A DNA stretch of 64,000 bases, taken from contig JBFMAX010000001.1 of the NCBI GenBank assembly GCA_040755395.1, forward strand, positions 634,816 through 698,815, written 5' to 3'. The DNA is from Nitrospirota bacterium (GTDB lineage: Bacteria > Nitrospirota > Nitrospiria > Nitrospirales > Nitrospiraceae). The notes under the pieces are model-generated. The model was not told where the DNA came from, ran no database searches, and was given only the letters and a program-made list of their open reading frames with translations. Shown one piece after another: positions 25,049 through 33,580 of the stretch. The position numbers were made by a program, and so were the translations under genes. Each line of letters begins with the position of its first letter. Positions within the stretch are counted from its first letter, which is position 1.

Positions 25049-25238
25049 GGGCAGGGCCTGTCCGGAAAATGCGGGTCCTATCACTGACCAGCCCGGTACC
25101 CGTTGCTCGTAGCACCCAGATCGCCGCCACCCGAATGTTCATCCTGCATGGTGAGCCGAAGGCTCCTGGAGACTGCTTTCGACTTCGCTCGACTTATGAG
25201 AGAATAGAGATCGGTTTTCCCTGCGGGCGAGGCTGAAG

Positions 25239-26285
25239 ATGGCCGTGAGAGCCTCAGGACTTCCGTTCATGGCGTGTTGTCTCAGTCTTCTCGTGGCGAC
25301 ATCCGGTCAGGTTCTAGCGCAGCAGGGAACGGACCTGCCGAGCGCAAAAAAGACCTTTCCCGTGCCGGTCGTCGTGGCAAAGGTTCGACCTTCGGTCGTC
25401 ACGATTCTCACACGGGGGGTCCCGCCGAATCCGTCGCAACATTCTCCCTCCTCCGGCTCGGGTTCGGGCATCATCATCGATGCCGGGGGATATATCCTGA
25501 CCAACAACCATCTGGTCGAAGGCGTCAAGAGTCTCGTGGTCGGGTTGCCGACCGGGCGACTCACGCCAGGCCGCGTCGTAGCGCGAGATTTTCTGCTGGA
25601 TTTGGCTTTAGTCAAAATCGCCGCCGCGGATCTGGTCCCGGCGCAGTTAAGCCAATCCTTGTCGCTGGAGATCGGCGAGACGGTGGTGGCGATCGGCAAC
25701 CCCCTGGCCTTGAAAGGCGGGTCATCGGTCACTGTGGGCGTGGTCAGCGCTCTGGACCGATCGGTGTTGGCGCCCAACGGCGAGACTCTCTACGACCTGA
25801 TCCAAACCGATGCGGCGATCAATCCGGGCAACAGCGGCGGCCCGCTGGTCGACCTCTCCGGCCAGGTCGTCGGGATCAATGTCGCGGTTGCGCCTTCGGC
25901 CCAAGCCATCAGCTATGCCATTTCGATGGAAGCCGCCTACCCGCACATTCAATCGATGCTGGTCCGCGGCTCCGTCTTTCGCCCGGACCTCGGATTCGTT
26001 CCCGTCACGATCACGCCCAGCATCGCGGCCAGCTTCAATTTGGACGTCGACCGAGGCATTCTGGCGGTGCAGGTCGATCCGTCCAAGGCCGGCGGCCAAG
26101 CCGGATTGCACTCGGGCGATGTGATCACCGCTGTGGACAATCATCAGATCTACAACATGGGCGATTTCTGGCACGTGTTCCTCCGTCCCGGCGAGCGGGA
26201 ACCGGCTCAGCTGACGGTCTATGGGAAAAACGGTCAGTTTGTCGCCACATTGCCCCGTGCGCCGTTTTTGAAGGCGGCCCAGTAA
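25239..26285 (+). CDS. HtrA/DegP-like periplasmic serine protease with PDZ domain
   Basis: After a signal peptide (about 29 residues) the protease domain shows GSGSGIIIDAGGYILTNNHL with the catalytic His, DLALVKI with the Asp and INPGNSGGPLVDL with the Ser. A single PDZ domain follows (PSIAASFNLDVDRGILAVQV, GLHSGDVITAVDNHQIY). At 348 aa with one PDZ it resembles DegS-type or short S1C proteases. Unlike DegS it has a cleavable-looking signal rather than a clear membrane anchor, so it is probably soluble in the periplasm. It should degrade misfolded envelope proteins or cleave an anti-sigma-like target. Confidence 0.9.
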   Translation: MAVRASGLPFMACCLSLLVATSGQVLAQQGTDLPSAKKTFPVPVVVAKVRPSVVTILTRGVPPNPSQHSPSSGSGSGIIIDAGGYILTNNHLVEGVKSLVVGLPTGRLTPGRVVARDFLLDLALVKIAAADLVPAQLSQSLSLEIGETVVAIGNPLALKGGSSVTVGVVSALDRSVLAPNGETLYDLIQTDAAINPGNSGGPLVDLSGQVVGINVAVAPSAQAISYAISMEAAYPHIQSMLVRGSVFRPDLGFVPVTITPSIAASFNLDVDRGILAVQVDPSKAGGQAGLHSGDVITAVDNHQIYNMGDFWHVFLRPGEREPAQLTVYGKNGQFVATLPRAPFLKAAQ

Positions 26286-26349
26286 CGAGCGGATTCTCAC
26301 TCTGGCGAGACCCGCCCGCCACAGTTGTGGATCGAGAGAGGCGACGACG

Positions 26350-27066
26350 ATGAAACGCTCCGGCGTCCTGATCCAACACGATGTGCTCGCCTACGAAACG
26401 GCGTGGGAACTCCAGAAGACGTTGGTCGAGGAGCTGGCGCGGAATCTCCGCCCCGACACGCTGCTCCTGCTGGAGCACCAACCGGTCTTTACGCTCGGAC
26501 GCAGCACAAAGCTCGAGCACTGGGGTGGCGATGAGATGGTCCTGCGCGCCCTCGGTTGCTCCGTGCATCAGGTCGAGCGGGGCGGATCGGTGACCTATCA
26601 TGGACCGGGACAACTCGTCGGCTATCCCATTCTGCGACTTACTCGCTACTGTCCGGGGCCCAGAGCCTACATGAGACTTTTAGAGGAGGTGGTCATCAGG
26701 ACTTTGGCAGAATGGGGTATTCAAGGGCGGCGCTTCGAGAAATTGCCAGGGGTCTGGGTCGGACACGACCAGCCCGCAAAGATTGCGGCGATGGGTGTCC
26801 GGATCGCCCGGGGCGTGACCATGCACGGGTTCTCGCTCAATGTGACAGTGGATACGACCCCGTTCAAATGGATTGTCCCTTGCGGCATCGAGGACTGCGC
26901 CGTCACTTCGATGGCCGCATGGCTCGGGTGTCCGGTGAACATGGTGGACGTCAGGCGCCGGATCAGCGCCTTCTTCGCCGAGGTGTTCGATATCCAATGG
27001 GACGAGGTCCTCATCGGCGTCGATGCGCATGGGACGCCAGATCCGCGCGTGTCGGACTTGGACTGA
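26350..27066 (+). CDS. lipB: Lipoyl(octanoyl) transferase
   Basis: LipB moves octanoate from acyl-carrier protein to lipoyl domains. Visible family blocks are LLLLEHQPVFTLGRST, VERGGSVTYHGPGQLVGYP, KIAAMGVRIARGVTMHGFSL with the catalytic Lys, and the active-site Cys in IVPCGIEDCAVTS. Length 238 aa is usual. Targets would be the glycine-cleavage H protein, whose partner gcvT is at 4389, and 2-oxoacid dehydrogenases. It follows the HtrA-like gene by 64 bp and precedes a glutamate dehydrogenase. Confidence 0.95.
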   Translation: MKRSGVLIQHDVLAYETAWELQKTLVEELARNLRPDTLLLLEHQPVFTLGRSTKLEHWGGDEMVLRALGCSVHQVERGGSVTYHGPGQLVGYPILRLTRYCPGPRAYMRLLEEVVIRTLAEWGIQGRRFEKLPGVWVGHDQPAKIAAMGVRIARGVTMHGFSLNVTVDTTPFKWIVPCGIEDCAVTSMAAWLGCPVNMVDVRRRISAFFAEVFDIQWDEVLIGVDAHGTPDPRVSDLD

Positions 27067-27120
27067 ACTCTGGTGGTAAAGTCGAGCAGCCCGGAGGGCG
27101 CTTAGCAAAGGAGGTCCCGG

Positions 27121-28410
27121 GTGAGTGATGCCATGAAGGCGATTAGGCCATCTATGAATGAGCTTGATACCCCAACCTATCGTTTAGCCGTCGCCCAGTT
27201 CGACCAGGCCGCCGAAGCGCTGAATCTGGACCCCAATCTGCGACAACGGTTGAAACTGCCGCAACGGTCCCTAATCGTCAGCATCCCCGTCCGGATGGAT
27301 AACGGGACTGTGGAAGTGTTCACCGGCTATCGCGTGCAACATGATTCCTCGCGAGGCCCCTCGAAGGGCGGAATTCGCTATCACCCCGATGTGAACCTCG
27401 GCGAGGTCGCGGCGTTAGCCATGTGGATGACCTGGAAATGTGCCCTGGCCGGGCTTCCCTACGGCGGCGCGAAGGGCGGCGTCAAGGTAGCGCCCAAAAA
27501 GCTGTCGCGCTCCGAGCTGCAGCGATTGACCCGGCGGTATGCCGCGGAGATCTTTCCCTTGATCGGTCCTGACAAAGACGTGCCGGCTCCCGATGTCGGT
27601 ACCGACGCCCAGGTGATGGCTTGGATTATGGACACGTACAGCCAACAGGTCGGCTACGCCGTGCAGGGCGTCGTGACAGGGAAGCCGCTTTCGATCGGCG
27701 GTAGTCTGGGCCGCGAGGAAGCCACCGGTCGCGGCGTCGTGTACGTAACCATGGAGGCTCTCCGCCATCTGAAGATGGATATTGAGAAGACGACCGTCGC
27801 CATCCAAGGATTCGGCAATGTCGGCTCCAACACGGCGCTGATTATGCAGGAGGCCGGCGCCAAAGTCGTTGCGGTAAGCGACGTTTCGGGAGGTCTCTAC
27901 AACGCGAAGGGGCTGGATGTCCCTGAGTTGCTCAGGCGCTATCGGACCAACGGGCAGACCCTTCGGGACACCAAGATGGGCGACTTTCTCACCAACGAAG
28001 AGCTGCTGCAGTTGGATTGCACGGTGCTGGTGCCGGCCGCCCTGTCCGAGCAAATCACCGAAAAGAACGCGTCCAAGCTCCGCTGCCGCATTCTGGCCGA
28101 GGGAGCCAACGGGCCCACCACGCTTGAAGCCGATCGCATTCTCATCGACAAGGGGATATTCATTATCCCCGACATCCTGGCCAATTCCGGGGGTGTCATC
28201 GTATCCTATTTCGAGTGGGTGCAGGACGCCCAACGGTTCTTCTGGAAAGCCAAGGATATCCAGGAGCGCCTGCACGAGATCATTACCAACGCGTTCCATC
28301 GCACGTTGCATTTTGCATCGGCAAAGAAAACCACGATGCGGATGGCGGCGTTGATGAGCGGAATCGACAAGGTGGCCCAGGCGCATTTGCAACGCGGGCT
28401 TTATCCGTAA
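27121..28410 (+). CDS. gdhA: Glutamate dehydrogenase (Glu/Leu/Phe/Val dehydrogenase family)
   Basis: The 429-residue protein carries the GDH signatures. PVRMDNGTVEVFTGYRVQHD and GPSKGGIRYHPDVNLGEVAA precede LPYGGAKGGVKVAPKKLS with the catalytic Lys. The dinucleotide-binding domain (VAIQGFGNVGSNTALIMQEA) and GGVIVSYFEWVQDAQRFFW follow. The size places it in the hexameric GDH group that interconverts glutamate with 2-oxoglutarate and ammonia. The GTG start at 27121 has a strong AAAGGAGG upstream. No regulator is adjacent; an assimilatory role is inferred, not shown. Confidence 0.94.
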   Translation: MSDAMKAIRPSMNELDTPTYRLAVAQFDQAAEALNLDPNLRQRLKLPQRSLIVSIPVRMDNGTVEVFTGYRVQHDSSRGPSKGGIRYHPDVNLGEVAALAMWMTWKCALAGLPYGGAKGGVKVAPKKLSRSELQRLTRRYAAEIFPLIGPDKDVPAPDVGTDAQVMAWIMDTYSQQVGYAVQGVVTGKPLSIGGSLGREEATGRGVVYVTMEALRHLKMDIEKTTVAIQGFGNVGSNTALIMQEAGAKVVAVSDVSGGLYNAKGLDVPELLRRYRTNGQTLRDTKMGDFLTNEELLQLDCTVLVPAALSEQITEKNASKLRCRILAEGANGPTTLEADRILIDKGIFIIPDILANSGGVIVSYFEWVQDAQRFFWKAKDIQERLHEIITNAFHRTLHFASAKKTTMRMAALMSGIDKVAQAHLQRGLYP

Positions 28411-28483
28411 AGGAACGAGAAGCGTGACAGGGGGATACGGCGCACGCTTCAGATGACACGTCTCACGGACGATAGGGCACGTG

Positions 28484-28873
28484 ATGAAGTACGTTTTAGC
28501 AGCAATCGCCGGAGTCTGGGCGGCGGACGGTCTTTCTCTGCTGCTCGCTCCACGCCATGTCATCACCAGGGTCCGGGCAGTGTTGGCCATTTCTCCCGCC
28601 GTCCTGCGGTGGGAAGCTCTGGCAACCTGTCTCGGGATCGTGCTGATCGTCTCGACGAAGGAGTTGCGGTATCAGCCGCTCTGGGTCATTACCGGGATCG
28701 CCATGATCGCCAAAGGCCTGTTCCTCGCGACGGGTCCGGAGCCTTGGCGTCGCCGGATTCTGGAATGGTGCCTCACTCGAGAAGATATCGACTATCGATT
28801 CTGGGGCTTGGGCCTCTGCGCGCTGGCGCTCCTGCTGCTCGATGCGTTGGGCTGGCTGGGAGACGCGAATTGA
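28484..28873 (+). CDS. Four-helix membrane protein, unknown
   Basis: The 129-residue product is mostly hydrophobic with four predicted helices (YVLAAIAGVWAADGLSLLLA, WEALATCLGIVLIVS, PLWVITGIAMIAKGLFLATG, FWGLGLCALALLLLDALGW). An in-frame GTG directly precedes the chosen ATG; AGGGC lies upstream. It follows gdhA by 73 bp on the same strand. No family motif was recognised, though the pattern resembles small DUF-type inner-membrane proteins. Confidence 0.65.
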   Translation: MKYVLAAIAGVWAADGLSLLLAPRHVITRVRAVLAISPAVLRWEALATCLGIVLIVSTKELRYQPLWVITGIAMIAKGLFLATGPEPWRRRILEWCLTREDIDYRFWGLGLCALALLLLDALGWLGDAN

Positions 28874-28915
28874 GGCGAGGTGGCTGTCGGCCGGCAAGGC
28901 GAGTGCGAGGACTCT

Positions 28916-29209
28916 ATGAAGCATGACGAGATCGCCTCTTTATGGGAGATGCACCGGTCAGCCGGGTGGCCTCGTTTGTCGAGTCCCAACGAGGGCGAGC
29001 TCATGACGTTGGATACGGTGATCAGCGGCTGCGTCATCTACTATTTGGATAGTGAGGAGGGGCTGGATAAGCCGCGGGTGAACATCTTGCAGGATTGCCT
29101 CGCGGACCTCAACGGGCTTTTACCGGACCTCACTGAAGAAGTCAGCCCCTATTTCGAACGCCTCCGGCGGCTGGCTGAACTGCTGCTTCGCCCCCATGCG
29201 CCCGGCTAA
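28916..29209 (+). CDS. Small helical cytosolic protein, unknown
   Basis: The 97-residue product starts at an ATG with GCGAGG five bases upstream. It has a mainly acidic helical character (VSPYFERLRRLAELLLR, NILQDCLADLNGLLPDLTEE) and no signal peptide. It follows the membrane protein gene by 42 bp. A GC hairpin (GGGGCAG 29228-29234 with CTGCCCC 29246-29252) in the convergent gap beyond may terminate transcription. Function unknown. Confidence 0.6.
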   Translation: MKHDEIASLWEMHRSAGWPRLSSPNEGELMTLDTVISGCVIYYLDSEEGLDKPRVNILQDCLADLNGLLPDLTEEVSPYFERLRRLAELLLRPHAPG

Positions 29210-29263
29210 CCTTCACCCGGCGGGAGGGGGGCAGAGCCGGACGCCCTGCCCCGACGGTGACTC

Positions 29264-29719
29264 TTACGGCACCTCGACGATATCTTTCTTCATCGGTCCG
29301 AGCAGAGCCAGCAGCTCCTTCTGCTCCCGTTCCGGCACATTGAATTTATCCAAGGCGCCGACCAGATCCTCGACCAATGCGTCGAAGTCGGCGTTGGTGA
29401 TCTTCATGCCGGCGTGCGTGGTTTTCATGTCCCGCCCTGTATAGGTGCAGGGCCCACCGGTGGCCATGCAGACTTGGTCGACGAGATGCCGCTTGAGCTT
29501 CGGAATGTCGGTCGTGGCAAACCGCCCGTTGATCCGGGCGTCTGCCGCCACGTTCGCGACGAACTGGTCCACCACGGCCGTAATGGCTTCCTTGCCGCCG
29601 AGCCGATCATAAAGCGACTTGGCCGGTCTTGAACTCCCCGTTCCCTCCGCGCATCCCGCCATCACGACAACGATTCCGCTGACTAGGACCCCTGTGAACC
29701 ACGACCGTCTATGCATCAT
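29264..29719 (-). CDS. Truncated haemoglobin (group I-like) with lipoprotein signal
   Basis: The globin core starts at SLYDRLGGKEAITAVVDQFV and includes NVAADARINGRF, HLVDQVCMATGGPCTYTGRD and MKTTHAGMKITNADFDALVE, with the proximal His in KTTHAGM, matching trHbN-type bacterial globins that bind O2 or NO. Unusually, the first about 22 residues are a signal ending in lipobox VMAGC, so the protein should be exported and lipid-anchored. The ATG at 29719 follows a strong GGAGGGGAGGGG site. It is divergent from a LysR-type regulator with a 194-bp AT-rich gap between them. Confidence 0.9.
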   Translation of the reverse strand: MMHRRSWFTGVLVSGIVVVMAGCAEGTGSSRPAKSLYDRLGGKEAITAVVDQFVANVAADARINGRFATTDIPKLKRHLVDQVCMATGGPCTYTGRDMKTTHAGMKITNADFDALVEDLVGALDKFNVPEREQKELLALLGPMKKDIVEVP

Positions 29720-29853
29720 CCCCTCCCCTCCACAGATGAACGCCCGACGCTGCTACGGCGACCGGGCCTTGTTTGGTCCGACGAGTCCGCCGTCCCGCGG
29801 GCGGCGGCATCGGGTCGACGGATCAATCTAGGCGATCCGGAAGCTATAAATCC

Positions 29854-29883
29854 AATATATGTTTGTAATAAAATGAATAACAA
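29854..29883 (-). promoter_or_regulatory. Candidate promoter in the AT-rich divergent region
   Basis: TTGTTA (29878-29883) and TATATT (29854-29859) on the minus strand are 18 bases apart, pointing to the globin gene. The surrounding 29845-29885 stretch is far more AT-rich than the window average, as expected for a divergent control region bound by the LysR protein. Confidence 0.4.
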
Positions 29884-29913
29884 CGATCTATACCTCGATC
29901 TGGCGAACTTTCT

Positions 29914-30855
29914 ATGGAGCTCAGGCACCTGCGATATTTTCTTGCCGTCGCCGATGCTCAGAACTTTTCACGAGCCGCGGAAACCGTGCATGTCTCCCAG
30001 CCGTCTCTTTCGGTTCAGATCCGTGCGTTGGAAGAGGAGTTGGGAGCCCGACTATTCGACCGCCTCGGGAGGAAGGTCGTGCTGACGCGGGCGGGAGAAA
30101 TCTTCCGCGAGCACGCCGAACGAGTGATGAGGGAACTGGAGCAGGCGTCGCAGTCGGTTCAGGAGCTGCAAGGCGCCAGGCGAGGGCGACTGGTCGTGGG
30201 CGCGCTGTCCACGGTAAACTCCTACCTCATTCCTCCGCTCGTGGCTCGCTTCAAGCGCCGGTTTCCCGGTATTCACCTTCAGGTCCACGCCCAACCGTCG
30301 TCGGACATCGTGGCCGCACTGTTGGCCAATCGCCTGGATATGGGGATTTGCCTGCTTCCCGCCGCCGGCGATCGCTTGACAGCGACGCATTTGTTCGATG
30401 AACGGCTTGCATTAGTCGCTCCTGCGAGCTTTCCGCTCCGGAAACCTCGCCTGAGAATGCGGGAGTTGGCCGGTCTCCCGCTCGTCCTGATGCCTGTGGA
30501 CTACTGTTTACGCAAAATGATCGAAGCCGAGTGCGGCAAGGCTGGCATCGAACCGCAGGTCGTTCTTGAGATGACGTCCCCGGAGGGCATTCTCGAAGCG
30601 GTGGCGGAGGGGACGGGCTTGACGATCCTGCCGGAGCTCTACGTGCGTCTTCACCTGCGCAGACGGCGACTCCGCACTCTCGATCTTATCGACCCGACAC
30701 CGCGGCATTCGGTGGGGCTGGTTCATCCCACCAATCGGTATCAGAGTCTTGCGGCAAGAGAGTTCGCCCGTCTTTGCCAAGCGACCGTGAATGAATTGTT
30801 GTCCGCATCAAGGGACGTGGCGTCTCGACGGACCGGCTCGGGCACTAGCGGCTGA
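29914..30855 (+). CDS. LysR family transcriptional regulator
   Basis: The N-terminal winged helix-turn-helix is canonical: MELRHLRYFLAVADAQNFSR, AAETVHVSQPSLSVQIRALE and LGARLFDRLGRKVVLTRAG. A periplasmic-binding-like effector domain follows from about residue 90 (GRLVVGALSTVNSYLIPPLV). The organisation resembles the OxyR/CynR/CatR branch. There are only a few Cys residues and no obvious OxyR disulfide pair, so peroxide sensing is not supported. It is transcribed away from the globin gene, the likely target; the effector is unknown. No ribosome-binding site is visible before the ATG. Confidence 0.92.
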   Translation: MELRHLRYFLAVADAQNFSRAAETVHVSQPSLSVQIRALEEELGARLFDRLGRKVVLTRAGEIFREHAERVMRELEQASQSVQELQGARRGRLVVGALSTVNSYLIPPLVARFKRRFPGIHLQVHAQPSSDIVAALLANRLDMGICLLPAAGDRLTATHLFDERLALVAPASFPLRKPRLRMRELAGLPLVLMPVDYCLRKMIEAECGKAGIEPQVVLEMTSPEGILEAVAEGTGLTILPELYVRLHLRRRRLRTLDLIDPTPRHSVGLVHPTNRYQSLAAREFARLCQATVNELLSASRDVASRRTGSGTSG

Positions 30856-30932
30856 GAGACGGATTGCGCAGGGGAGGCGCGTTCGACAACACAGCCGGTT
30901 ACGATGCGAGGAACGCCTGTGAACCTCGGTTC

Positions 30933-30961
30933 TTGCAAGTTGTAGGGCCGTTCGTTAAAAT
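30933..30961 (+). promoter_or_regulatory. Candidate promoter for the exported protein at 31044
   Basis: TTGCAA (30933-30938) and TAAAAT (30956-30961) are 17 bases apart. The start codon lies about 80 bases downstream behind an AAGGAGGA site. Confidence 0.5.
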
Positions 30962-31043
30962 GTTTGTGGTATTCTCTGAGCGCCCTTCCGTACAGATCAG
31001 CCCTACCTTTACAGCGTGATCCTGGTGACTCAAGGAGGACCCG

Positions 31044-31571
31044 ATGAATGAGAGACAGTGTGTGTTGCTCGGTTTTCTCGTTGCCTTCACCGTCGCGTGG
31101 AATCCGGCTCTCCAAGCCGAGCCGTATGAGCTGAGCAAGAACGACGTCATGGATCCGAAGGCCGTGATCAGCACCGACATTTCCCTGTTCGGAGTCAAGC
31201 TGGGCGATCCGGAAAGCAAGGCCGTGGACATTCTAGTCAACGAGAAGATCCCCGGTGTTGTGGCGGAGCAAGAAGCGACATTTATTCTCCTGCGCGATCA
31301 GCGCAAACCGACAGGCCCGATGGCGGGTGTGCGGGTGCTCGACGGGAAGGTCGATCTCATTTTCATCAACAACCGCTTTGCCTACAAGACGCGGGGTATC
31401 CTTCGAAACGTTCTCAACAGCGAAAGCCCGGACGACATCCGCAAGCTGCTCGGCAAGGAAGACTACGGCGATGAAAACGTGATGGGAGCAGTCCTGACCT
31501 ACGAAAAACAAGGGGTTTTGGTGAATTATCTTGGGAAGGACGTCAATATCGAGTTTACACTTCCGCGGTAA
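31044..31571 (+). CDS. Exported protein, unknown
   Basis: The ATG at 31044 has AAGGAGGA upstream. A signal peptide of about 25 residues (LLGFLVAFTVAWNPALQA) precedes a 150-residue mature domain with a repeated alpha/beta flavour: ISLFGVKLGDPESKAVDILV, VRVLDGKVDLIFINNRFAYK, TYEKQGVLVNYLGKDVNIEF. The repeated GxxxGDP..A pattern recalls PepSY/SmpA-like periplasmic domains but is not conclusive. The next gene begins a few bases after its stop, probably in the same operon. Confidence 0.7.
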   Translation: MNERQCVLLGFLVAFTVAWNPALQAEPYELSKNDVMDPKAVISTDISLFGVKLGDPESKAVDILVNEKIPGVVAEQEATFILLRDQRKPTGPMAGVRVLDGKVDLIFINNRFAYKTRGILRNVLNSESPDDIRKLLGKEDYGDENVMGAVLTYEKQGVLVNYLGKDVNIEFTLPR

Positions 31572-31593
31572 CGTCTCTCCTCCGGAGATCTGG

Positions 31594-32028
31594 TTGTCCG
31601 CGTCGTCACTTTGGACGTACTTTGTTCTGGCCGGCTTCCTCCTCGCTCAATCTCCGGTCGCCGCGCAAGAAAGGATGCCTGTTCCTCCTGCCGAGGGGTC
31701 ACCGTTCGACGAGCGACTCAAGCTCCTTGACTTTCGCGAACCAACCACCATTCAAGGACGGGTCCGGCTGATCGACGAGGCTGAGCAGGCGCTCTGGCTC
31801 GACTGGGAAATGCGTCTGGATGTTTCCGCACCGGGCCGGAAGGAATGGCGGAAAATCGAAGGGGAGTTTCTGTTGCTCCTCTACGCGTTCGATTCGGAGC
31901 AGTTCGTGCGGCTTAGGGCCGTTGAGGTTGGGACCCCGCTGCTGCTGGTCGTACAATCTGACGAGGACGGACACCGTCGCATCCTGGCTTACCAGGATGC
32001 AAGGCTGCCTCCGCAATTTCCCCTGTGA
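31594..32028 (+). CDS. Exported protein, unknown (partner of the preceding gene)
   Basis: The preferred start is a TTG at 31594 with CGGAG upstream, giving 144 residues; an in-frame TTG at 31531 overlapping the previous gene is an alternative. A signal peptide (WTYFVLAGFLLAQSPVAA) leads to a mature region with TTIQGRVRLIDEAEQALWLD and FLLLLYAFDSEQFVRLRAVE, which reads like a small beta-barrel. It ends two bases before the convergent DD-carboxypeptidase gene. Function unknown. Confidence 0.58.
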   Translation: MSASSLWTYFVLAGFLLAQSPVAAQERMPVPPAEGSPFDERLKLLDFREPTTIQGRVRLIDEAEQALWLDWEMRLDVSAPGRKEWRKIEGEFLLLLYAFDSEQFVRLRAVEVGTPLLLVVQSDEDGHRRILAYQDARLPPQFPL

Positions 32029-32030
32029 CG

Positions 32031-32963
32031 CTACCGGAGTGCATCTGGTCCGCCATCGAGCGCGTCAAGCCCAAAACGGATCAGGCGTGACGCGGTATTC
32101 CAACGGCGCTTGGCGTTGAGCAGCACCAGCAAGAGATCTCTCCCGTCTCGAGAGACCTTCGCGATCAAGCACCGACCAGCTTTCGACGTGAATCCGGTCT
32201 TCACTCCCTCGACGCCGGGCACGGTTCCGAGAAGACGGTTGGTATTTCGAAGCAGGTAAGGCCGGTTCCCGTTGATGGGTGTAATGATCTCCCGTTCCAC
32301 CCGCACCAACTGTCTGAAGACCGGATGCCGAAGGGCGATCTCGCTCAGCTTGGCCAGGTCTTCCGCAGTGGAGTAATGATCAGGCGCATCGAATCCGCAC
32401 CCGTTACTGAAATGACTGTCGGTCAGGCCCAACGCGCCCGCCTTGGCGTTCATCAGCAGCACGAACTTTTCTTCATCTCCACCCACGTGCTCCACGGCCG
32501 CCAGGCACGCGTCGTTGGCCGACACGATCAACATGGCTTTGAGCAGATCTTCCAGTCGAAACACCTGCCCTGCCTTCAGCCGCAAACGGATCTTGTGGGC
32601 GCGCGCGGCCCGAGGGCTGACGACGACTTGATCATCCAGATTGCCGTATTCCAGGATGACCAGCGCCGACATGATCTTGGTCAAACTCGCCGGCGACAGA
32701 CGCTTCGAGGCTCCGAATTCGTACAGCGTCCGTCCCGTTTTGAGGTCCTTGAGCAAGACGCCGTGCGCAGGAATCCGACGCCAAGGCAATAGGCGCGGCG
32801 TTTTCACCGTCTGAACGAACTGCTCCTGTTGCGGGGGCACGGGATACGATTCGGCGCCGGCCACCGAAGCGGACTGGGCGAAACACCACGCGACGAGCAA
32901 CAAGACCAGCCCGCTCGTTCTCCACCAGCGGTGGCGGTCGTCTTTTCCGCTCTCCATGGTCAC
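32031..32963 (-). CDS. D-alanyl-D-alanine carboxypeptidase (PBP5/DacA-type)
   Basis: Low-molecular-mass penicillin-binding proteins trim the terminal D-Ala of peptidoglycan stem peptides. The three active-site motifs are present: SLTK (near residue 93), SAN (near 149) and KTG (near 258), with SNGCGFDAPDHYSTAEDLAK between. A signal peptide opens the protein. The C-terminal extension of classic DacA, with its amphipathic membrane anchor, is missing: the chain ends about 45 residues after KTG. The start is a GTG at 32963, with an ATG two codons further in as alternative. Confidence 0.92.
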   Translation of the reverse strand: MTMESGKDDRHRWWRTSGLVLLLVAWCFAQSASVAGAESYPVPPQQEQFVQTVKTPRLLPWRRIPAHGVLLKDLKTGRTLYEFGASKRLSPASLTKIMSALVILEYGNLDDQVVVSPRAARAHKIRLRLKAGQVFRLEDLLKAMLIVSANDACLAAVEHVGGDEEKFVLLMNAKAGALGLTDSHFSNGCGFDAPDHYSTAEDLAKLSEIALRHPVFRQLVRVEREIITPINGNRPYLLRNTNRLLGTVPGVEGVKTGFTSKAGRCLIAKVSRDGRDLLLVLLNAKRRWNTASRLIRFGLDALDGGPDALR

Positions 32964-33004
32964 AACGGCCTGCGGATATTCTTGCCGGCGATGATCAGTG
33001 AATG

Positions 33005-33193
33005 CTACAGCGAGTAGTATTCCCGCACTTTGGAGCCGCGGAACCCGCTCTCAAGAACTTTATGAAAAAACCGCAGCAGGTCGGCCAGATCGAGCCAAAA
33101 GCCGCAGTTCAGACAACGGGCATACAACCGTCGGTTGATAAGCGTGTAATGCCGCTCGATCATCATGAAACCGTTGCATTTCAAACAGTGCAT
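33005..33193 (-). CDS. Very small zinc-ribbon protein (62 aa)
   Basis: Two knuckles, CLKC at residues 3-6 and CLNC at residues 27-30, define a treble-clef or zinc-ribbon core, followed by a basic helical tail (LLRFFHKVLESGFRGSKVRE). The ATG at 33193 gives 62 residues. Size and spacing suggest nucleic-acid or protein binding. It lies 41 bp before the DD-carboxypeptidase gene on the same strand. No family was recognised. Confidence 0.6.
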   Translation of the reverse strand: MHCLKCNGFMMIERHYTLINRRLYARCLNCGFWLDLADLLRFFHKVLESGFRGSKVREYYSL

Positions 33194-33227
33194 GGGACCT
33201 GACCGCTGACGAATGGCAGCGCGCGTG

Positions 33228-33428
33228 TCAACGGAGCCGGTTCATGATCAGCGCAATGCAGCCGGCCAACAACCCGCCGCCCAAGATGGTGACTCCGAAT
33301 GAAAGGTACGCGCTCGGGCCGTTTGCGGGATGCGTGCCGTAGAGGAGGTCTCGCACTCCCCCTTGCACCATCAGGACCGACAAGGTCGTCAGCGATCCCA
33401 TGCTGAACCACCAGATAAACGTTCTCAC
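33228..33428 (-). CDS. Small two-helix membrane protein
   Basis: The 66-residue product (GTG start) has two hydrophobic helices (TFIWWFSMGSLTTLSVLMVQ and AYLSFGVTILGGGLLAGCIA) joined by a short loop. There is no clear ribosome-binding site. Its stop lies 34 bp before the zinc-ribbon gene. Function unknown. Confidence 0.5.
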   Translation of the reverse strand: MRTFIWWFSMGSLTTLSVLMVQGGVRDLLYGTHPANGPSAYLSFGVTILGGGLLAGCIALIMNRLR

Positions 33429-33580
33429 CGGAGATCGATGTTGGATCGGCGTGATGGAAACCGGTCGCCGGTCGAAAAGCCAGACTGCGCGCGGAGGCCA
33501 CTCTAACGTAGGCTCTCCACCCTGTCAAGAATCGGCCGGGATTTTCCGGTGCTGGTCATGAGGCTATCCCGATATCCGTT

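Noticed and set aside
29228..29252. GC hairpin between the convergent 97-aa protein and globin genes as a full terminator
   Set aside because: The 7-bp stem has no T-run on either strand, so it is mentioned only as a possible weak terminator.
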